DNA of 64,000 bases from Oopsacas minuta (lineage: Eukaryota; Porifera; Hexactinellida; Lyssacinosida; Leucopsacidae). Position numbers and translations under genes: made by a program. The DNA lies in the NCBI GenBank assembly GCA_024704765.1, contig JAKMXF010000066.1:310001-374000 (forward strand), written 5' to 3'. The stretch's first letter is position 1. Every line of letters starts with the position of its first letter. Below are positions 24,559 to 38,481 of the stretch, piece by piece. Under the pieces are notes generated by a model that saw only the letters and a list, made by a program, of their open reading frames with translations, made no database searches and was not told the origin of the DNA.

Positions 24559-27500
24559 ATGGCGAACAAAAAAATTAATGCTATTGCGTCGCTGCAGAAT
24601 GGAAGTTTGGATAAAGAACTTTGTCGATTAGACGCCAACCAAGCTAGTAAAATTCTCAACCAAAACTCACCGAATCATTTCGGTAGAACGGTACTACATT
24701 TGGCATGTGAACACGGCCAATACGAAGCAGTTAAATGTTGTCTAGAATTCGGAGCAAGGCCGAATAATACATCTACCTCAGCTGATCTACGAAAAAGTCC
24801 TTTACATGTGTTAATACAAAAACTACCTCCAAATACTGTCGAAATAACCAAGTTGCTTCTGGCTTATCGAGCTGATCCTAAAATAGTAGATTCATCAAAG
24901 AATACTCCGCTTGACTATGCTCATCAAAAGAATCATAAACAACTCATTCAATTGCTTTCAAAGGCTACATCTATTTATCAGTCAGCCTCTGGTATAGCTA
25001 CTAGAGAAGCGCCGGTAATTCACAAAGAAATAGAAAATAAAGTTGAAGGATCGAACGAGAAAATTATGGAATTGTTATCAAAATGTTATTTAAAGACTCT
25101 CTCAACTTTCGATTACAATAACTGGTCGCTGATTAATCGTGCTATCGTAAATTCTAACTTCAAATTAGCTGAATCCCTTGTCGAACATACTCTTGAAATC
25201 CCATCCACTAAAAACCCATCAAATTTCTCTCCACTCCATCTACTAACAATTTTCAAGTGCACAACTCTATTTAAAAATATAATAACAAAGTTTCCTAGGC
25301 TACTTCTGAGTAGAGATAATGACAAGAATACTCCATTACATTTGGCTTGTCGTAACGGCGTTTTTGAGTTAGTTTGCCTCATGCTGCCTGACAACAGACC
25401 ACTACAGTACGTAGATGTAAATGCCACAAACATGCGAGGCACGACTCCATTACACTACGCAGCGAGAGAGGGACATATATGTATAACAGAGTATCTATTG
25501 CAGTGTACGAAAACTAATTGTATTGACAGTACAAAACAAACATTCTTATTGAAGGCTATTCTGTCAGAACGAATAGACCTGATTCACACGTTACTATCAA
25601 ATCATTCACATGTAGTCGGTCAGCTCATTAATTACCAGGACAATGAGGGTAGGACCTTTCTACAACATATAGTCTCTAAAGGTCTTCACAACATAGTCAG
25701 GCAAATTCTCAAGCTAAACCCATCAGTAACTACTGTTGGTTTACTGACACTACAAGGTTATAAGAAATACAAATCGACGTACGCAGAATTTGAATTCTCA
25801 TTAGATGAAGAGATAGATGGTATCGATGAGTCTTTGCCGCCAATCATGCCAAACGACTCAGTACAAATTTCTCAATTAAGACGCACTCCTAGTAATCCTT
25901 TGAAAAGTAGCAATAATTTGAATTCACTGGACACTAGTATTGATTTCTACCCTAGTTCGCAGAGAAACAGTTTTAACACGAGCACTAGTGGTAGTTACCC
26001 AAAATGCGGAAGTAGTTTGGAATCAAAAAATTCTGATAATGTGTCTGCTAATGTTAACGTGGGTAAACAATCCTATCCAACTGATATACCTCAAGAACAT
26101 TCCCGTAACGTGTCTAAATTCCAAAAGTCTTCTAATTTCATCCTCAACAAATCTACTAATGTAACGGTGCTTATAGAATCACTGTTGTTGGATGATTTAA
26201 GTAGCTTCCAACTAATAATCGATTATATCCTTGAAAAGAATATTCCTATATCAGCATTGCCAGATTTCCAAAGTGCGGTGTGTTTAGCAATTCGTATAAA
26301 GAAATGGAGAGCAGTTGAAATTCTTCTAAAACTAACTTACAATGAGAAAATAGAGTATGAAGTAATTTGGAACAGGCTATACCTCACAAACGAAGCTCTG
26401 AACGAAGTAATCCAAGATATTACATCATTCAAATTTCTCACTAGTACAGACATGGTATTTCAAAACCTGATGGTATTAGATATACACAATAATGAATTGA
26501 CTGAGATTCCGAGTTTCATAGTTCAAATGAAAGAGCTTAGAAGACTATCTCTTGTTAATAACAAAATAGAAAATATTTCTCACGAAATATTTTCAATGAA
26601 AGAATTGAGAGAACTTAACTTATCAGGAAATTCGGTAAAATTTATACATCATCTAGCGAATGAACCTCTAATCAGTTTATTAAAATCAAAACTTGATAAA
26701 TTAGAATTAGAAAACTGCGGACTTGAACAATTCCCACCAGTTATAGAAGAACTCTACAAGCTACATGATTTGAATTTATCGCAAAATAATATTAATTCAA
26801 TTCCGTGTTACATTTGGAAACATAAAGGAATACGAAGACTGAATTTATCCCGTAACAAACTGACCCACCTTACTACTAAGTTGCTACGACCTAATGCTAT
26901 AGTACGGAGTAGCAATAATATAGTAGGAGAAGTAAGGATGAGAGCACCGAGAAGATTCTCTACATATTACGATAAGAGGGGAAGTAGAGAGAGATTTCAA
27001 ACACTCCCAATCACCTCAGATTCTATACCAGTTAGAAGTGTGCAGAGAGCTTCATTTGAACACAGTATCATACCTGGACTACAGTTTAATGTACAGCTAA
27101 ATAATGACCTATCTGAGCTGAATTTATCTTACAATGAATTTGCTTATTTCCCAACAGACATGAGTGGACTTACTCCCACACTTAAGAAACTTAATATGTC
27201 TTACAACAAGATACAAACTATCTACTTAAGTCTGATTCCTTACACGCTGATCGAGTTGAATCTGGATGGGAATTTGATTGATACATTTTCTTGCGACGAT
27301 CCATACTCTAGATCAAAAGGCATTGCTGAGGGAACATCTACATTATGTAGTGAAGAACATGACGCACTTAACTGGTTAAAGAATCTATCCATTAATGACA
27401 ATAAACTGAAGGAATTCCCACTGTTAGTGCACTACAGCGAAAATGAAGGTTGTAGCAATATCATCAGGCAACATAATATGGAAAAAAGGTTAAGATTCCC

Positions 27501-30500
27501 AGTTCTAGAAGTTTTGAGTATTGTAAATAACGTAATAACATTGTTGACACCTGAAATTCAATACCAGGCTTCTATACAAGAAATATATCTAGACGGAAAT
27601 GCAGAATTAGCCAAATTACCATACGAAATTGGATATCTAAAATGCTTCAATAGACTACAAATTATTTCAGTTGAGAATTGTCCAAAAATTGGCAACATTC
27701 CACCACACATCTACAATCATGGAAATATCAATACACCACTGTTAATGCCTTATTTCAGAGCACAACTGAAAGGGAGTGTCCAGAATAACTTAGTCAAGTT
27801 GATGGTTATTGGTTCTTTCAACCAAGGAAAAACTAGTTTATTGAGGAGATTGAAAGGATTGGGTTTGACAGAGCGTAACCCAACCAAAGGAGTGGAGATA
27901 GATTCTTGGAAATGCGATTTCGGGAGGGCGAAATCAATAACATTTGTGACATGGGATTTTGCAGGTCAAGAAGAGTATTATGCTACGCATCAATGCTTCC
28001 TTAGCACAGGTGCCCTGTATATACTTTGTTTCTCATTGGAAACATTCACTGAAGATGCAAAGAGCATGCAAACAATGACAGAATGGCTGCAGTCCATTGA
28101 ACTACGTGCTCCCCGTTCACCTGTGATAATCGTAGGCACACATTTGGATAAAGTGAGTGAAAATGTTGCCCTAGTCATTAAGGAAACTTTACAAGAGAAA
28201 TTCGTAACTGAAGGAGCAAGCAGAATAGAACAACTCCCTCATGTAATTGATGTTATGCTAGTGTGTTGTATTCCTGAAAAAAGTTTTTTCTCCAAATTGA
28301 ACAAGAAAATGGATCAATTGAAAGATAGAATATTAGATGTAGTAGGACATCTCTCTATGCACTACAATCGTATACGACAGACTATATCTTATTTATACAA
28401 ACGTGATGCAGATTCTAAATCACCGACTCTACTTTTGAATCAACAAACTCCAAAAGATTATGAAAATCTTCGTGAAAAATTGTTCAAGGTGAGTTCTACA
28501 CTTCTTGTAGAGGCAAAACCGCCAATACTTAAAGATTCAGAATTGAAAAGTCACGCTGAACACATAATAGATAATCCTGACGATCTATTCGATGCAGTCG
28601 AGCATCTACACATGCAAGGAAGTATCTTACACTTCAATACTCCCCTATTAAAAGATGTTTACTTCTTAGATCCAAATTGGCTATGCAAACAAATGGCTAG
28701 AGTTATAGGTGCTCACACAGACACTAACAATTCCAATGGACTCGTTTCGTTAGTTGATTTGGAAAGTAGTTTAAAAGATATTTCACAATTCTGGAATAAG
28801 TTTGTGAGATTGTTAGAGCAATTCCAGATTATGTTAAGGTTCTCAGAGGAAGAAGTACTCATTCCCTCACAATTACCAGTCGAACCGATTAATCTTGTTG
28901 GTTTATACAAGATTTTCACTGAAAACTTATACCCTGATCATAAAGACAAATATTTCGTACGTATCTGGCCGCTGGTAAATGTACCACATGGGTTCTGGCC
29001 CAGGCTTTTATGTCGTGTAGCTCAAGATCCAGTGATAATGTCATTAGTCAGCAAGAAATCTCATGCCACAATATCTATTATGGGCTCGCTGAAGGAAAGA
29101 AAGGAAGAAATAAAACGAAAACGAATTATCTCTGATGCGAATTTACCAACATTTGATTCAGATATAAACTGGAATTTTTGGAGAAGTGGCGTTCAGCTTG
29201 TTGATAAGCATGGAGAAATTCAGTTTGAAATTATAGAACTGTCACAAGATAATCCTGAAATAGTGGAAGAGGATAATACACCAGATTGTTATATAGATCA
29301 GCATAGATTTTATATAGAGAAGAAATTTAGAGTTCTTTCAGTTGTTCATGTACAAAACGATGAACTCGCTACTGATTGTCAAATTTTCGTACGAATAACA
29401 CAACACATAAATTCCTTATTCGAAGCTTGGTTTCCAGGTATCCTTACTGACTATCAAGTCCCTAGTTACTATCCTTGCCCTCGTTGCTTCTATCAAGACA
29501 CAAAACAATCTGTACCGCATATACAAGATCAAGGATACAGCGGGACGTTCATTAAATTCGGGCAAACAATTTGGAGTACTTTCACAGAAGAACACTGCTT
29601 CAGGAGATCTGGAGAGAATTCCCCTGTAAAATGTCATTGGCATGGAAATATAGACATAAGCAGAATAGCTCCTGATGTCAAGCTATTGGATGTAGGACCA
29701 GATCGTGTATTAGATATGAACACAATCCGTCTAGGCTCACAATTGGGGGCTGGCACTTATGGAGTTGTGTACAAGGGTGAAATATGGGATCACTATGATA
29801 ATGACTCGATACCTTGTGCTATAAAGCTATTCGTAGGCAACACTTTCGGGAGAAGTTATGACCATATCCTTGAGCATATGTCAGAAGAAGATCAATGGAA
29901 TTCATATATAGAATTAAGGAAAGAGCTCTCACCCATGGTTAACCTAACACATCCTAATCTATCTCTACTCTTGGGTGTAACAATGTCACCTCTGCAGATT
30001 GTAATGGGGCTAGCACGAAAAGGTTCCTTACTTACAATGATTAACAAATACAGTGAGAAGAAAGCTATTTTCCATCCAAAGATAGCAGCTAGCTCTATTT
30101 TACAGATAGCTTCCGGACTGAACTATCTGCATTCTAACAATCTAGTACATCTTGACTTGAAAGCAGCTAATATATTAGTCTGGGATTTTCCAGAGCCAGA
30201 TGAACAAACAGCTGACTCAAAAGTACTTCTGAAACTTGCAGACTACGGCACAGTGTTACACTGCGATACATTGGGGGTACGTATGTCGAATTTGGTAGGA
30301 ACTCCTGGTTATATTGCCCCAGAAGTTGTGCTGTTCTCTGGGAAGCAGAGCTTCACATCTAAGGCAGATGTTTTCTCATTCGCAATGGTGTTGTATGAGA
30401 TTTTAAGCTACAGACCTCCTTTTGTTAATTTCGATAGCGAGCATGATCAGAAATGGGCGCCAGCACAAGGACGTAGACCCCTTTTACGCGCGGAAGAAAA

Positions 30501-32199
30501 ATACAGTCCTTGTTTGTTCCAAGACCTCATGACTGCTTGTTGGACAGCTGATCCTGACGACCGTCCTACCATGGAGGAATGTGAAAATATAGCCAGTAAT
30601 CCTCTATTTAGCGAAATTCGTAGTATAATGTCCTTTGAGAAAATGGTTAGATTCGCTTCCCATGCTGTTATCACCAACACCCTGAGTGAGACACGAATTC
30701 CTGGGGATTCTATGGATTTACAGCCGTTAGGCATGGAAGGAGGACTCACCGATTCCATGAAGAGGTATGGTAGTATGTCAATGGAGCCGAGAAAGCCAAG
30801 AATCAAATCTGACATAATTGACTTTGGAAACTTACTCACAGGGGAGAATACACAGATTTGGCTAGGTGCATTTAATGATCCGTATAGGAATAAAGTTGCA
30901 ATAGTACAGTATCTGCATGGGCAATTAGGAAGTCGTGTATGGTTTGTAGATGTTTTACCATCAGGGGGAGATGCCTACATAACAGTGCTTACTTCAGTTA
31001 ACAAGCAAGTATGGCTAGGTACTAATGAGGGAAAGATAATTGTGATTGATGGAACTTGCTTTAAGAAACTACCAGTTGAATATTCTAATTTAAATACAAA
31101 TGAAATACACGCAATTAAGCACGTTGAAATAATGAAGAAAGTGTTTATATCATTTCGCAGTAATGACGTTGCAATTCTAGAAGATAAATTGGAAGTGGAA
31201 CTATCAGGAAACTACAAATTTATTATAACAGTTTTCATTACAACAGATAATCCTATATTCACATTCCACCCTGTACAGAGGCATACTAACAGCTGGGAAG
31301 TATGGGGAACTAAGGATGGGTGTACCATAGAAGTTTTCCCGCAGTTACCCAATGGTAAACTCGGTCAGAACTTTAGCAAGTCATTATCAGTAGATCCTAC
31401 TGTTAAGTATCAGCGATTTCATTGCATCGCTTCCTGTTTTCAGGAGGATATACCCGAACAGAAAATAGATGGATATGCAGTAGTATGGATATCTGAATGG
31501 CAGAGAGCTACAGCTTATGTAATGGGGGTTTTGAGTAGGTCATTGAGAGCTGGTGTGCCAATACCTAAGGATTTGAATAATCCTGATGCGATTAAAGAGG
31601 TAAGATAATACAGTCCAACAGAACTCCTGTTATATCGAATACGGATACATTATAGAAATACCCGCTTATATCCAAGTCTGAAATTGCACAATTATAGTAT
31701 CGAAGTAACATAAATTACACCGGTTAATCAAAACCTGCTTATTTCGAAGTAATTATCGCGGTCACTTGAGCTTGAGTTTTGATTTGTTAATATATTCGTA
31801 CTAATTAGTGTGGAACAAATTGTTGCTTATATAGAATGAGCAAAGCCAAATGAATCTCTTTCGAATATGTACAATGTTATCCATGGTTTATTGTTGTGTA
31901 TCTGTGTTTAGATTTCTTCTATGTATAATAAAGGCAGGACAATCTACTTGGGAGTGAGTGATGGACACGTGTATAAATTTGATATGGTATCAAGACAATT
32001 GCTAAATTCCTATGCAATTCATCAAACTAAAGTCAGGAAAATAATTCCATTACCTGCACTAGCGAATGGTAGTGTTTGTGCTGAGAAATGCTGTGAAGAT
32101 CAGCAAATAGTTATAACAGTAGGTAACGGGTTCTATCAACACATTCCTTCTGTAAAGAAAAGCAGAGATTTGTGTCTTGTTGCATTCAGTTTGTCTTAA
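24559..32199 (+). CDS. LRRK-like ROCO protein kinase (ANK-LRR-Roc-COR-kinase-beta-propeller)
   Basis: Two exons (24559-31599, 31912-32199) join in frame to 2442 residues. The order is ankyrin repeats (about 40-135 and 220-400), leucine-rich repeats (about 634-1070), Roc GTPase (P-loop GSFNQGKTS near 1085, DFAGQ near 1133, THLD near 1194), COR (about 1300-1520), kinase (about 1722-2018) and a C-terminal region like a WD40 propeller. The kinase has a GAGTYG loop, Lys1756, the HLD loop (1864-1866, Asp1866) and DYG at Asp1895. DYG is shared with human LRRK2; the usual Arg of HRD/YRD is Leu here. LRRK1/2 regulate Rab GTPases and membrane traffic. A 7 kb first exon is striking beside the intron-rich SOS gene. 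It is ROCO class; LRRK1 or LRRK2 orthology cannot be settled. Confidence 0.9.
31611..31780. mobile_element. TA-type MITE (CAGTCAACTCC family) in LRRK-like intron
   Basis: Starts CAGTCCAACAGAACTCCTG and contains the family blocks TTATATCGAATACGGATA and TCGAAGTAATTATCGCGG. The right terminus is degraded. It occupies most of the only intron. Confidence 0.65.
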
Positions 32200-35100
32200 T
32201 TATTTCATATAGTTGTACACATTATTATTATTATTAATTAGGATAATGCTTGGAGGACAATTAATTATTTCAAATAGTACTTGAAAGTAATTTAGATCCA
32301 TTGATTGCAGCTGGAGATCGATTTATATTTATATCAGTAGAAATTAGAAATTAGCATACGTACTTCCAGGTGTTATGTTTAGAGGCAAAAATACATTAAT
32401 TAAGTTAATAAACAATTGGTAGGGCTGTAAGGTTATTCAGAGCACACTGGTAGAGCTCCAATCATTACGCCTAAATAAGTAAATTACACATACGGTTGTA
32501 GGGAAAGATCTACAGTTATCACGTTAAAAGTGTATTATTATCAAAATCAACGCGTAGAGGAACGTCTGGTGCTCCTAGATTCCTTTAAAAGATCCTTCTA
32601 CTCAATTAATTATATTTACATTTACTATACAAGAATTTACTTAAAGAAATATATTTCCGATACATTATTGAGTTATCATAAATATTATCACCATTTGAAT
32701 CTGTATTAATTGAATTAGAATAAAGCTAATATATTATTAGAATAATATATTTAAAGATATGCCATCATATTCCTGTCTCTTTATCTCATCGTAATGCATG
32801 TGATCATCCTAGCATTAAGATTAGCTAATGTACGCTAGTAGCAAAATACACATAAGGTATTGGGTGGGGGGAAGTCTAAGTGATGTGTAAGGAATCTTAT
32901 TATGTATTGTATTTATCGTATCTTATCTACACTGAGTTTATATAATATTAACAGAATCGTAATTCTAGCTATCATAATTAGATCTACTGAGAAATTTAGT
33001 GCTGTGACTTTTTCAAAATGAGCCTTGTACAAATATCTCTATGTGACCAGATTGAGAGTACAAAGGAAACATATCCTTTGTTTGTACGTATATAGGCGGT
33101 CCTTGATTAGCTAAAATATTTCATTTTATCTAATATTACTAGGATAATTCCACTCAATTTGGTTTCGAAATAGCTGAATGTATCCAAATCGGTGATACAT
33201 AATTTGAGTGTAAAACTACAGGAAATTCACAATAATTACTGAATAATATTATAAGCAATTGTGAAAGTAGAAAATAATAATCCAGATGTCTTTATGCAAA
33301 TAATTATCCCTTATAAGGAATTGAAATTTTACGTCCAACTAACATAAATATGCTGATAAAATCATGTTACGTCAAACTACTGTACACAGTGACGTAATTT
33401 CATAAGATTCTGATAATTAGAATAATTCAGTACAAGAACTGTATCCCTGTATCCTACGTCAATACCCAATAGAACTTCTGGCAGATCTAATACGTCATAG
33501 TATAATATCTATGGAGTAACTTTTGCCTACTGAACAATGAGGATTTACCTAAAGCAGTAGACAATATTTTTCTGAATACTATATCTTTGTCGTGTTGACT
33601 AGACATCTTGTAAGTGAAATAATGACATAATTTTAGAGTCAGTAATTATTAAATTTCGTGTAACAGTCATGTTTGTGTAACTGTGAAGATTATGCAAGGT
33701 TTATTAATAATGACCTTATCTCCCTTGCTGTGTTAGATACATGATTCATCGGGTTAATGGTGAACAAAGGTTGCCTAGTCATTTGATAATGAATACTATA
33801 TTATAATGAAGGACTCGTATCTTTGATGTAGTTATGGTTTGTATTTTCAGCTTTACATATACCTTGTGATACTATATCAGCTGATTAGATAATTAATCTT
33901 AAATTTCAAACAAATTGTAGTAATTAAAACATTATTAACCAACTTAAGTATAGTTTAAACAGGGTTGTTACTTGTAGCCTTTTTCTAACCAAATTTTCAG
34001 GATATGAGAAAATTTGTATTTCCGTTCGATTTCCATTAGATTATTCACTATTTTATCTATTTTCCCAACATATTTATGGAACAAATGAAAGATAAACCAG
34101 TTTCTGCTGTATATTATATAATTCGTCTACATGATACTAAAGTGCCAAATATTTCATACAAAATGGAGAGATTCAGGGAAATATTCAAGCGGCAAAAAAA
34201 TCTATATTTCCTATTCGTTAGCTGTAGAAATATTGTAAATTATATTAAATGAAAATCAATTACGTCAATTAGCTATGAAAATAGATCGTTTCTTACATAT
34301 TATGGTTAGCTATTAATGTATTCGTAGTAAACCACTTAATATCCACAATCACGTTTTGTAAACTCTTAATAATTTGTTTATTATTATAAATTTATTGAAT
34401 AAAAGTAATTTCTTCTCAGAAATTCACATTGGTTCTCAGTATAAACTTAACACAATTATATAAATAAACCAATTTACAATAGATTGCATTGATAATTATA
34501 TGACAATTGTATTATCAAAATCAATTTGTGGCGCAAGATGCTTTAATTAAACAGATGCAAGTGAGATTCAAATTTTCAACATTACACAATTATACTTGAA
34601 AATTTCCAATTTAAATAATTAAGTCACTCAATGGTGCATACTGTCCCAGGTGGGCACAAATTTGAAACTGGCATCTGATACAGGTGGTCTTAAATTTTAA
34701 GATGATCACAGAATTTACCTGAATTATTCTCTGAGATCAGATTAGGTTTCACTGTAATTCATAAATATACAATAATTCATTTAGTAGAGGAAACTAATAC
34801 CAGCAGGATAGAAGAATCAATCAATACATTATCTTTAATGCTGATAGAAATCTAACAACTTATAGAGTAAATACGCATACATTTCTAATGATGAAAGAAA
34901 TTGTGTCGACTCAACTATCTGAACGGCTAATCGGGTCACTAAATCAAGATGTGATGATCTGGCCACCCACTTATTGTGTGTAATATTAATGCGTCTTGCA
35001 AGGAATGGCATAAAAAATTGTAGCGAATTTTTGAAAAAATATCGAAAAATATCGGGAATATTGGAGAATTAGCCGATATATGCACTCTGTATTAATTCTC

Positions 35101-36213
35101 TAAATAATCATTTGATGCTATATTTAATATGATGAATATGCTTAGATATAAAATTTTACCAAAATGAACTAACAGCAGAGATATCCGTGTAAATATAATT
35201 ATTTCTATATAAAGTAATGCAAACTACAAGCTGTTGTGTAATATAATTTAGTGAACGCGTTGCAAAAATATTGTATCTTATAGGTGTACTGTTTGATGAA
35301 TTTAGACCAAGGCCAGTGGTTCGAATCCAAAGTGTAATTCTCCCCAGAAATTGACCTCTCTGCTAGTTGCTATTTAAATCATCATATCACTGCGAATAAT
35401 TATTATGCTTGATGTTTCAAAATAGGAGCCATGTATTTTGATTGGATTTACCTGAGAGATTGACAATGTAACTCAAACGTAGAACATAGCAAATAAGATT
35501 CGGTTGTAATATTTTAATCTAGTCTTATAAAATTCCCAAAATTGTTAAAAAATGTAATACAGTGGAACCTCGTAATACGAACCAAACGGACGGTTTGTTC
35601 GCTCTACCTAGTGTTAACTGCGTACATACTTTAGTGTACGGTATCAATTAACTCTATGGGCGAATTTCCAGAGCATATATAGAGCAATTACGTGTCGGAA
35701 AGGGTTCTAATAGCAAGTCATAGCACTCAACTTCCAATCTGAATATAATTAAATGAAAACTGTAAAGGATAGCGTGAATTAACACAAATTAACCTTACTA
35801 ATATACTTCCATAAGACAGTTTCTTATTGTAAGAAACCTATCAATTTTAATGTTAAATATTTATGAGATATATTCGTAGTAGTTAATAACGTATAATTGT
35901 CACGGTGCACAAAGCTAACTTGAGCGTGGATAAAGTAATCAAAAGTAACTATCTTGAGATTCATGATTGAAACTCTCAATAAATAATCACACGTGTATTT
36001 ATAGACACATCGGTACAAGTAACGAGATCCTAGGTAAACATCCAATTTGCAATGCAATGCAGCAAATTGCCTGTGAAGAGTATAAATAGTAATAATGCTC
36101 TGAAGCAAGTCAGACTACAACTACTATTTATGCAAAATTTTGTTTCCATCTCCTTCGTAAATTAAATTAATTCTCACACAATACAACATTCATTCCCACA
36201 AAAAACCTTGAAT
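32200..36213. other. 4 kb intergenic region, no gene seen
   Basis: AT-rich and dense in stop codons. A fragment with a perfect pol III B-box word (GGTTCGAATCC, 35318-35328) lies here without a foldable tRNA. A CAGTGGAACCTCG-starting MITE-like fragment begins near 35563 and a TTTCACTGTA-ended fragment lies near 34635-34755. The last few hundred bases should include the LIM gene promoter. Confidence 0.55.
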
Positions 36214-38481
36214 ATGTATCAAATTCCACAAAGAAAACCCCTTACCCCAGATTTACATGGTAGTAACAAAAACTTTTTCACAAACAGAAATTATTCAAAT
36301 CCTGAAACGACAAAACCCAAAATTCGAACAAGTTTTACAATGAAACTTAAAGCTATTCTCAAACCACAGTCTGCATCTTCTCGTGTGCCTAAAGCTACTC
36401 GTACACCCTCTGGGAAGAAAGTAACTTGGAATTTGGATGAGGAACAAGTACAACCAGGAGAGTCAAATGTTGCAGAAGTAGAAGCATGGCCTTCTCCAGA
36501 TACCAAGGAAGATGCAGTTGAACCGGTTTCTAAGGAACATGGTAGTTATGTAATGTTACCAGGTATAAGTAGTGATGAAGACACCACCCCAACTCACGTA
36601 TCTCATCACAGACAAGATAATATTTACGAACCGATTATCCCTATCCACACCAGAACCTTGAATCCATTGAGAGCAGCTACATACCTTCCTAAAGTTTCAC
36701 ACAGACAAAGTTCTTCACTTCCAAGCGCAGAAACTCCAAATGAAAATCAGGTTTTAGATCATAAAAGATTTTCAAGTTTGGATTATTTAGAAGAAGAAAA
36801 GTTGAGTTACGAAAATCATCAAGAAGCGCCATGGTACAAAAAAGCTAATGTTGATTGGACCAAGAATAGATTGAAACCTGGTAGTGTTACAAAGCCAGTA
36901 CGATTTGACCTCAACTCTTGGTCAGAGAAGGAAAGAAATCATTCAATTTTAGATGATCTTTCACAGTTTCTTGATGAAAACACGGATTCGGCTGCATCGA
37001 ACAAGCGAATATCATTTCCTCCTGATGACCAAATATCTACAATTGAAAGTGATGTTTCTAGTGTTAATACATTTTTTGAGAATGAAGATCGAATTGTAAA
37101 TACAGAATTGCTACCGTTTTTGTACGAAACTCCTCTGCAATACCAGCCCTATACATCTACACTATCAAGCGCCTACAACACAATACTACCTCCATTGCAA
37201 CATCAACCTCCACGCAAATATCAAGAAAACTATATTATACTTCCAATGCAGAGTTATACAATAAGTACAGTTTGTGAGGTTACGTTTTCTAGTCAAATAA
37301 CTTTACTGCTCTCTGACTCACTAACAGAAATTACCTTTGAAACTAACGAAACTCCGTCCACACCAACCATAACGAAAAAAGAATCCCCCACAATTTATGA
37401 ATTATCAGATAGACAGTGTCCTCCTTTATATATTAACACCTCAACTTCCTTACCGCACCTAAACTGTGTTACCAAATCAAATCCTCGTATGAGCTATAGG
37501 CAAATGAGTCAAGAAGGCAAAAACACTACGCTTCCACGAGCGAATCGATCTCATCGATCTCGTTATGAACACTTTACAAATGAAGAATCTATTTGGACCA
37601 AACATAATTCGGTTCAACCAGTAGAAATGTGTGTCACTCCATCCAGTGGATCTGACCCTTACCTAGCATGCGATAAATCCACTGGACAAATGATTTCTCC
37701 CAATCTCAAACGGGTGCCATTCAGACGCGGGCATTTAGAGAAAAATCATCCACCAATGAAATCAACATCATTCTCACATCTGTACACAAGCTGCAACCAC
37801 CCACCATCGAGACCAGTAGGGTCCCTAAAATGCAGCTATTCAGCAAGTTGTGTTAGAGATGAACACCAGCAGAATCCAAGTTCTTACGTATGCTACACGG
37901 CTCATGACGCTACTCCAGCATATATAGCACAAGAATCACAGAGACCATATATGAATATAGACATAGAACAAATGAATCGTTACTGTATGCTAGGAGGGGA
38001 TGAGGATTTGAACATTGGTTATAGAGCTCCACCGCGATATTTCACACCTCATGCAATAGGAGTTTGCTCGGAATGCAAAGAATACATCTACCCAGCTCCT
38101 TGTCAACCCGTTAGAATAAATAAAAGAATATTCCATCCTGATTGTTTCAAGTGCACAGATTGCTATTCACTTCTACATGTATTGTCTTATCAAGAAGTTC
38201 AAGGCAAATTCTACTGTCTACGTGATTTCAAGAGACATATTGATTGTTATGTTTGTAAACAACCGCTTGCTGCTTATAGAGGAAGAGAAAGCCCTGTTAA
38301 TATATATGACAAGTTCTTTCACCCACAATGCTATCGCTGTACTTCATGCAGTACACAAAATCAGAAATTATCATTTGACGGAAGATGGCTACTTTGTATT
38401 CACTGTACACAAGCCAGACGTCAACAAACTATAAAGCCAACTCAATTAAAACCAAGGGTCACACTCGTCACTCTTCTTTAA
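36214..38481 (+). CDS. Two-LIM-domain protein with long disordered N-terminus
   Basis: 755 residues in one exon. The ATG at 36214 is the first in frame. Residues 1-610 are Ser/Pro/Thr-rich and probably disordered. Two tandem LIM domains follow: LIM1 about 618-673 (CSEC, HPDCFKCTDC, FYCLRDF) and LIM2 about 678-731 (CYVC, HPQCYRCTSC, CIHC), both with plausible zinc ligands. LIM pairs mediate protein docking on actin structures and in adhesion. The N-terminus holds AILK (47-50), KKVTW (68-72), KPVRF (227-231) and KRISF (264-268), which fit SILK-like and RVxF-like docking motifs for protein phosphatase 1. It resembles zyxin/migfilin/prickle-type scaffolds only in general layout. Specific orthology is not recognised. 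Confidence 0.8.
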   Translation: MYQIPQRKPLTPDLHGSNKNFFTNRNYSNPETTKPKIRTSFTMKLKAILKPQSASSRVPKATRTPSGKKVTWNLDEEQVQPGESNVAEVEAWPSPDTKEDAVEPVSKEHGSYVMLPGISSDEDTTPTHVSHHRQDNIYEPIIPIHTRTLNPLRAATYLPKVSHRQSSSLPSAETPNENQVLDHKRFSSLDYLEEEKLSYENHQEAPWYKKANVDWTKNRLKPGSVTKPVRFDLNSWSEKERNHSILDDLSQFLDENTDSAASNKRISFPPDDQISTIESDVSSVNTFFENEDRIVNTELLPFLYETPLQYQPYTSTLSSAYNTILPPLQHQPPRKYQENYIILPMQSYTISTVCEVTFSSQITLLLSDSLTEITFETNETPSTPTITKKESPTIYELSDRQCPPLYINTSTSLPHLNCVTKSNPRMSYRQMSQEGKNTTLPRANRSHRSRYEHFTNEESIWTKHNSVQPVEMCVTPSSGSDPYLACDKSTGQMISPNLKRVPFRRGHLEKNHPPMKSTSFSHLYTSCNHPPSRPVGSLKCSYSASCVRDEHQQNPSSYVCYTAHDATPAYIAQESQRPYMNIDIEQMNRYCMLGGDEDLNIGYRAPPRYFTPHAIGVCSECKEYIYPAPCQPVRINKRIFHPDCFKCTDCYSLLHVLSYQEVQGKFYCLRDFKRHIDCYVCKQPLAAYRGRESPVNIYDKFFHPQCYRCTSCSTQNQKLSFDGRWLLCIHCTQARRQQTIKPTQLKPRVTLVTLL

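Noticed and set aside
25113-25442. Minus-strand ORFs inside the LRRK-like exon and other exons
   Set aside because: They are antisense shadows of strongly supported coding sequence.
35290-35340. tRNA gene suggested by GGTTCGAATCC
   Set aside because: A good T-loop/B-box word is present, but no acceptor stem, D-arm or anticodon arm could be paired around it. At most it is a remnant of a tRNA-derived repeat.
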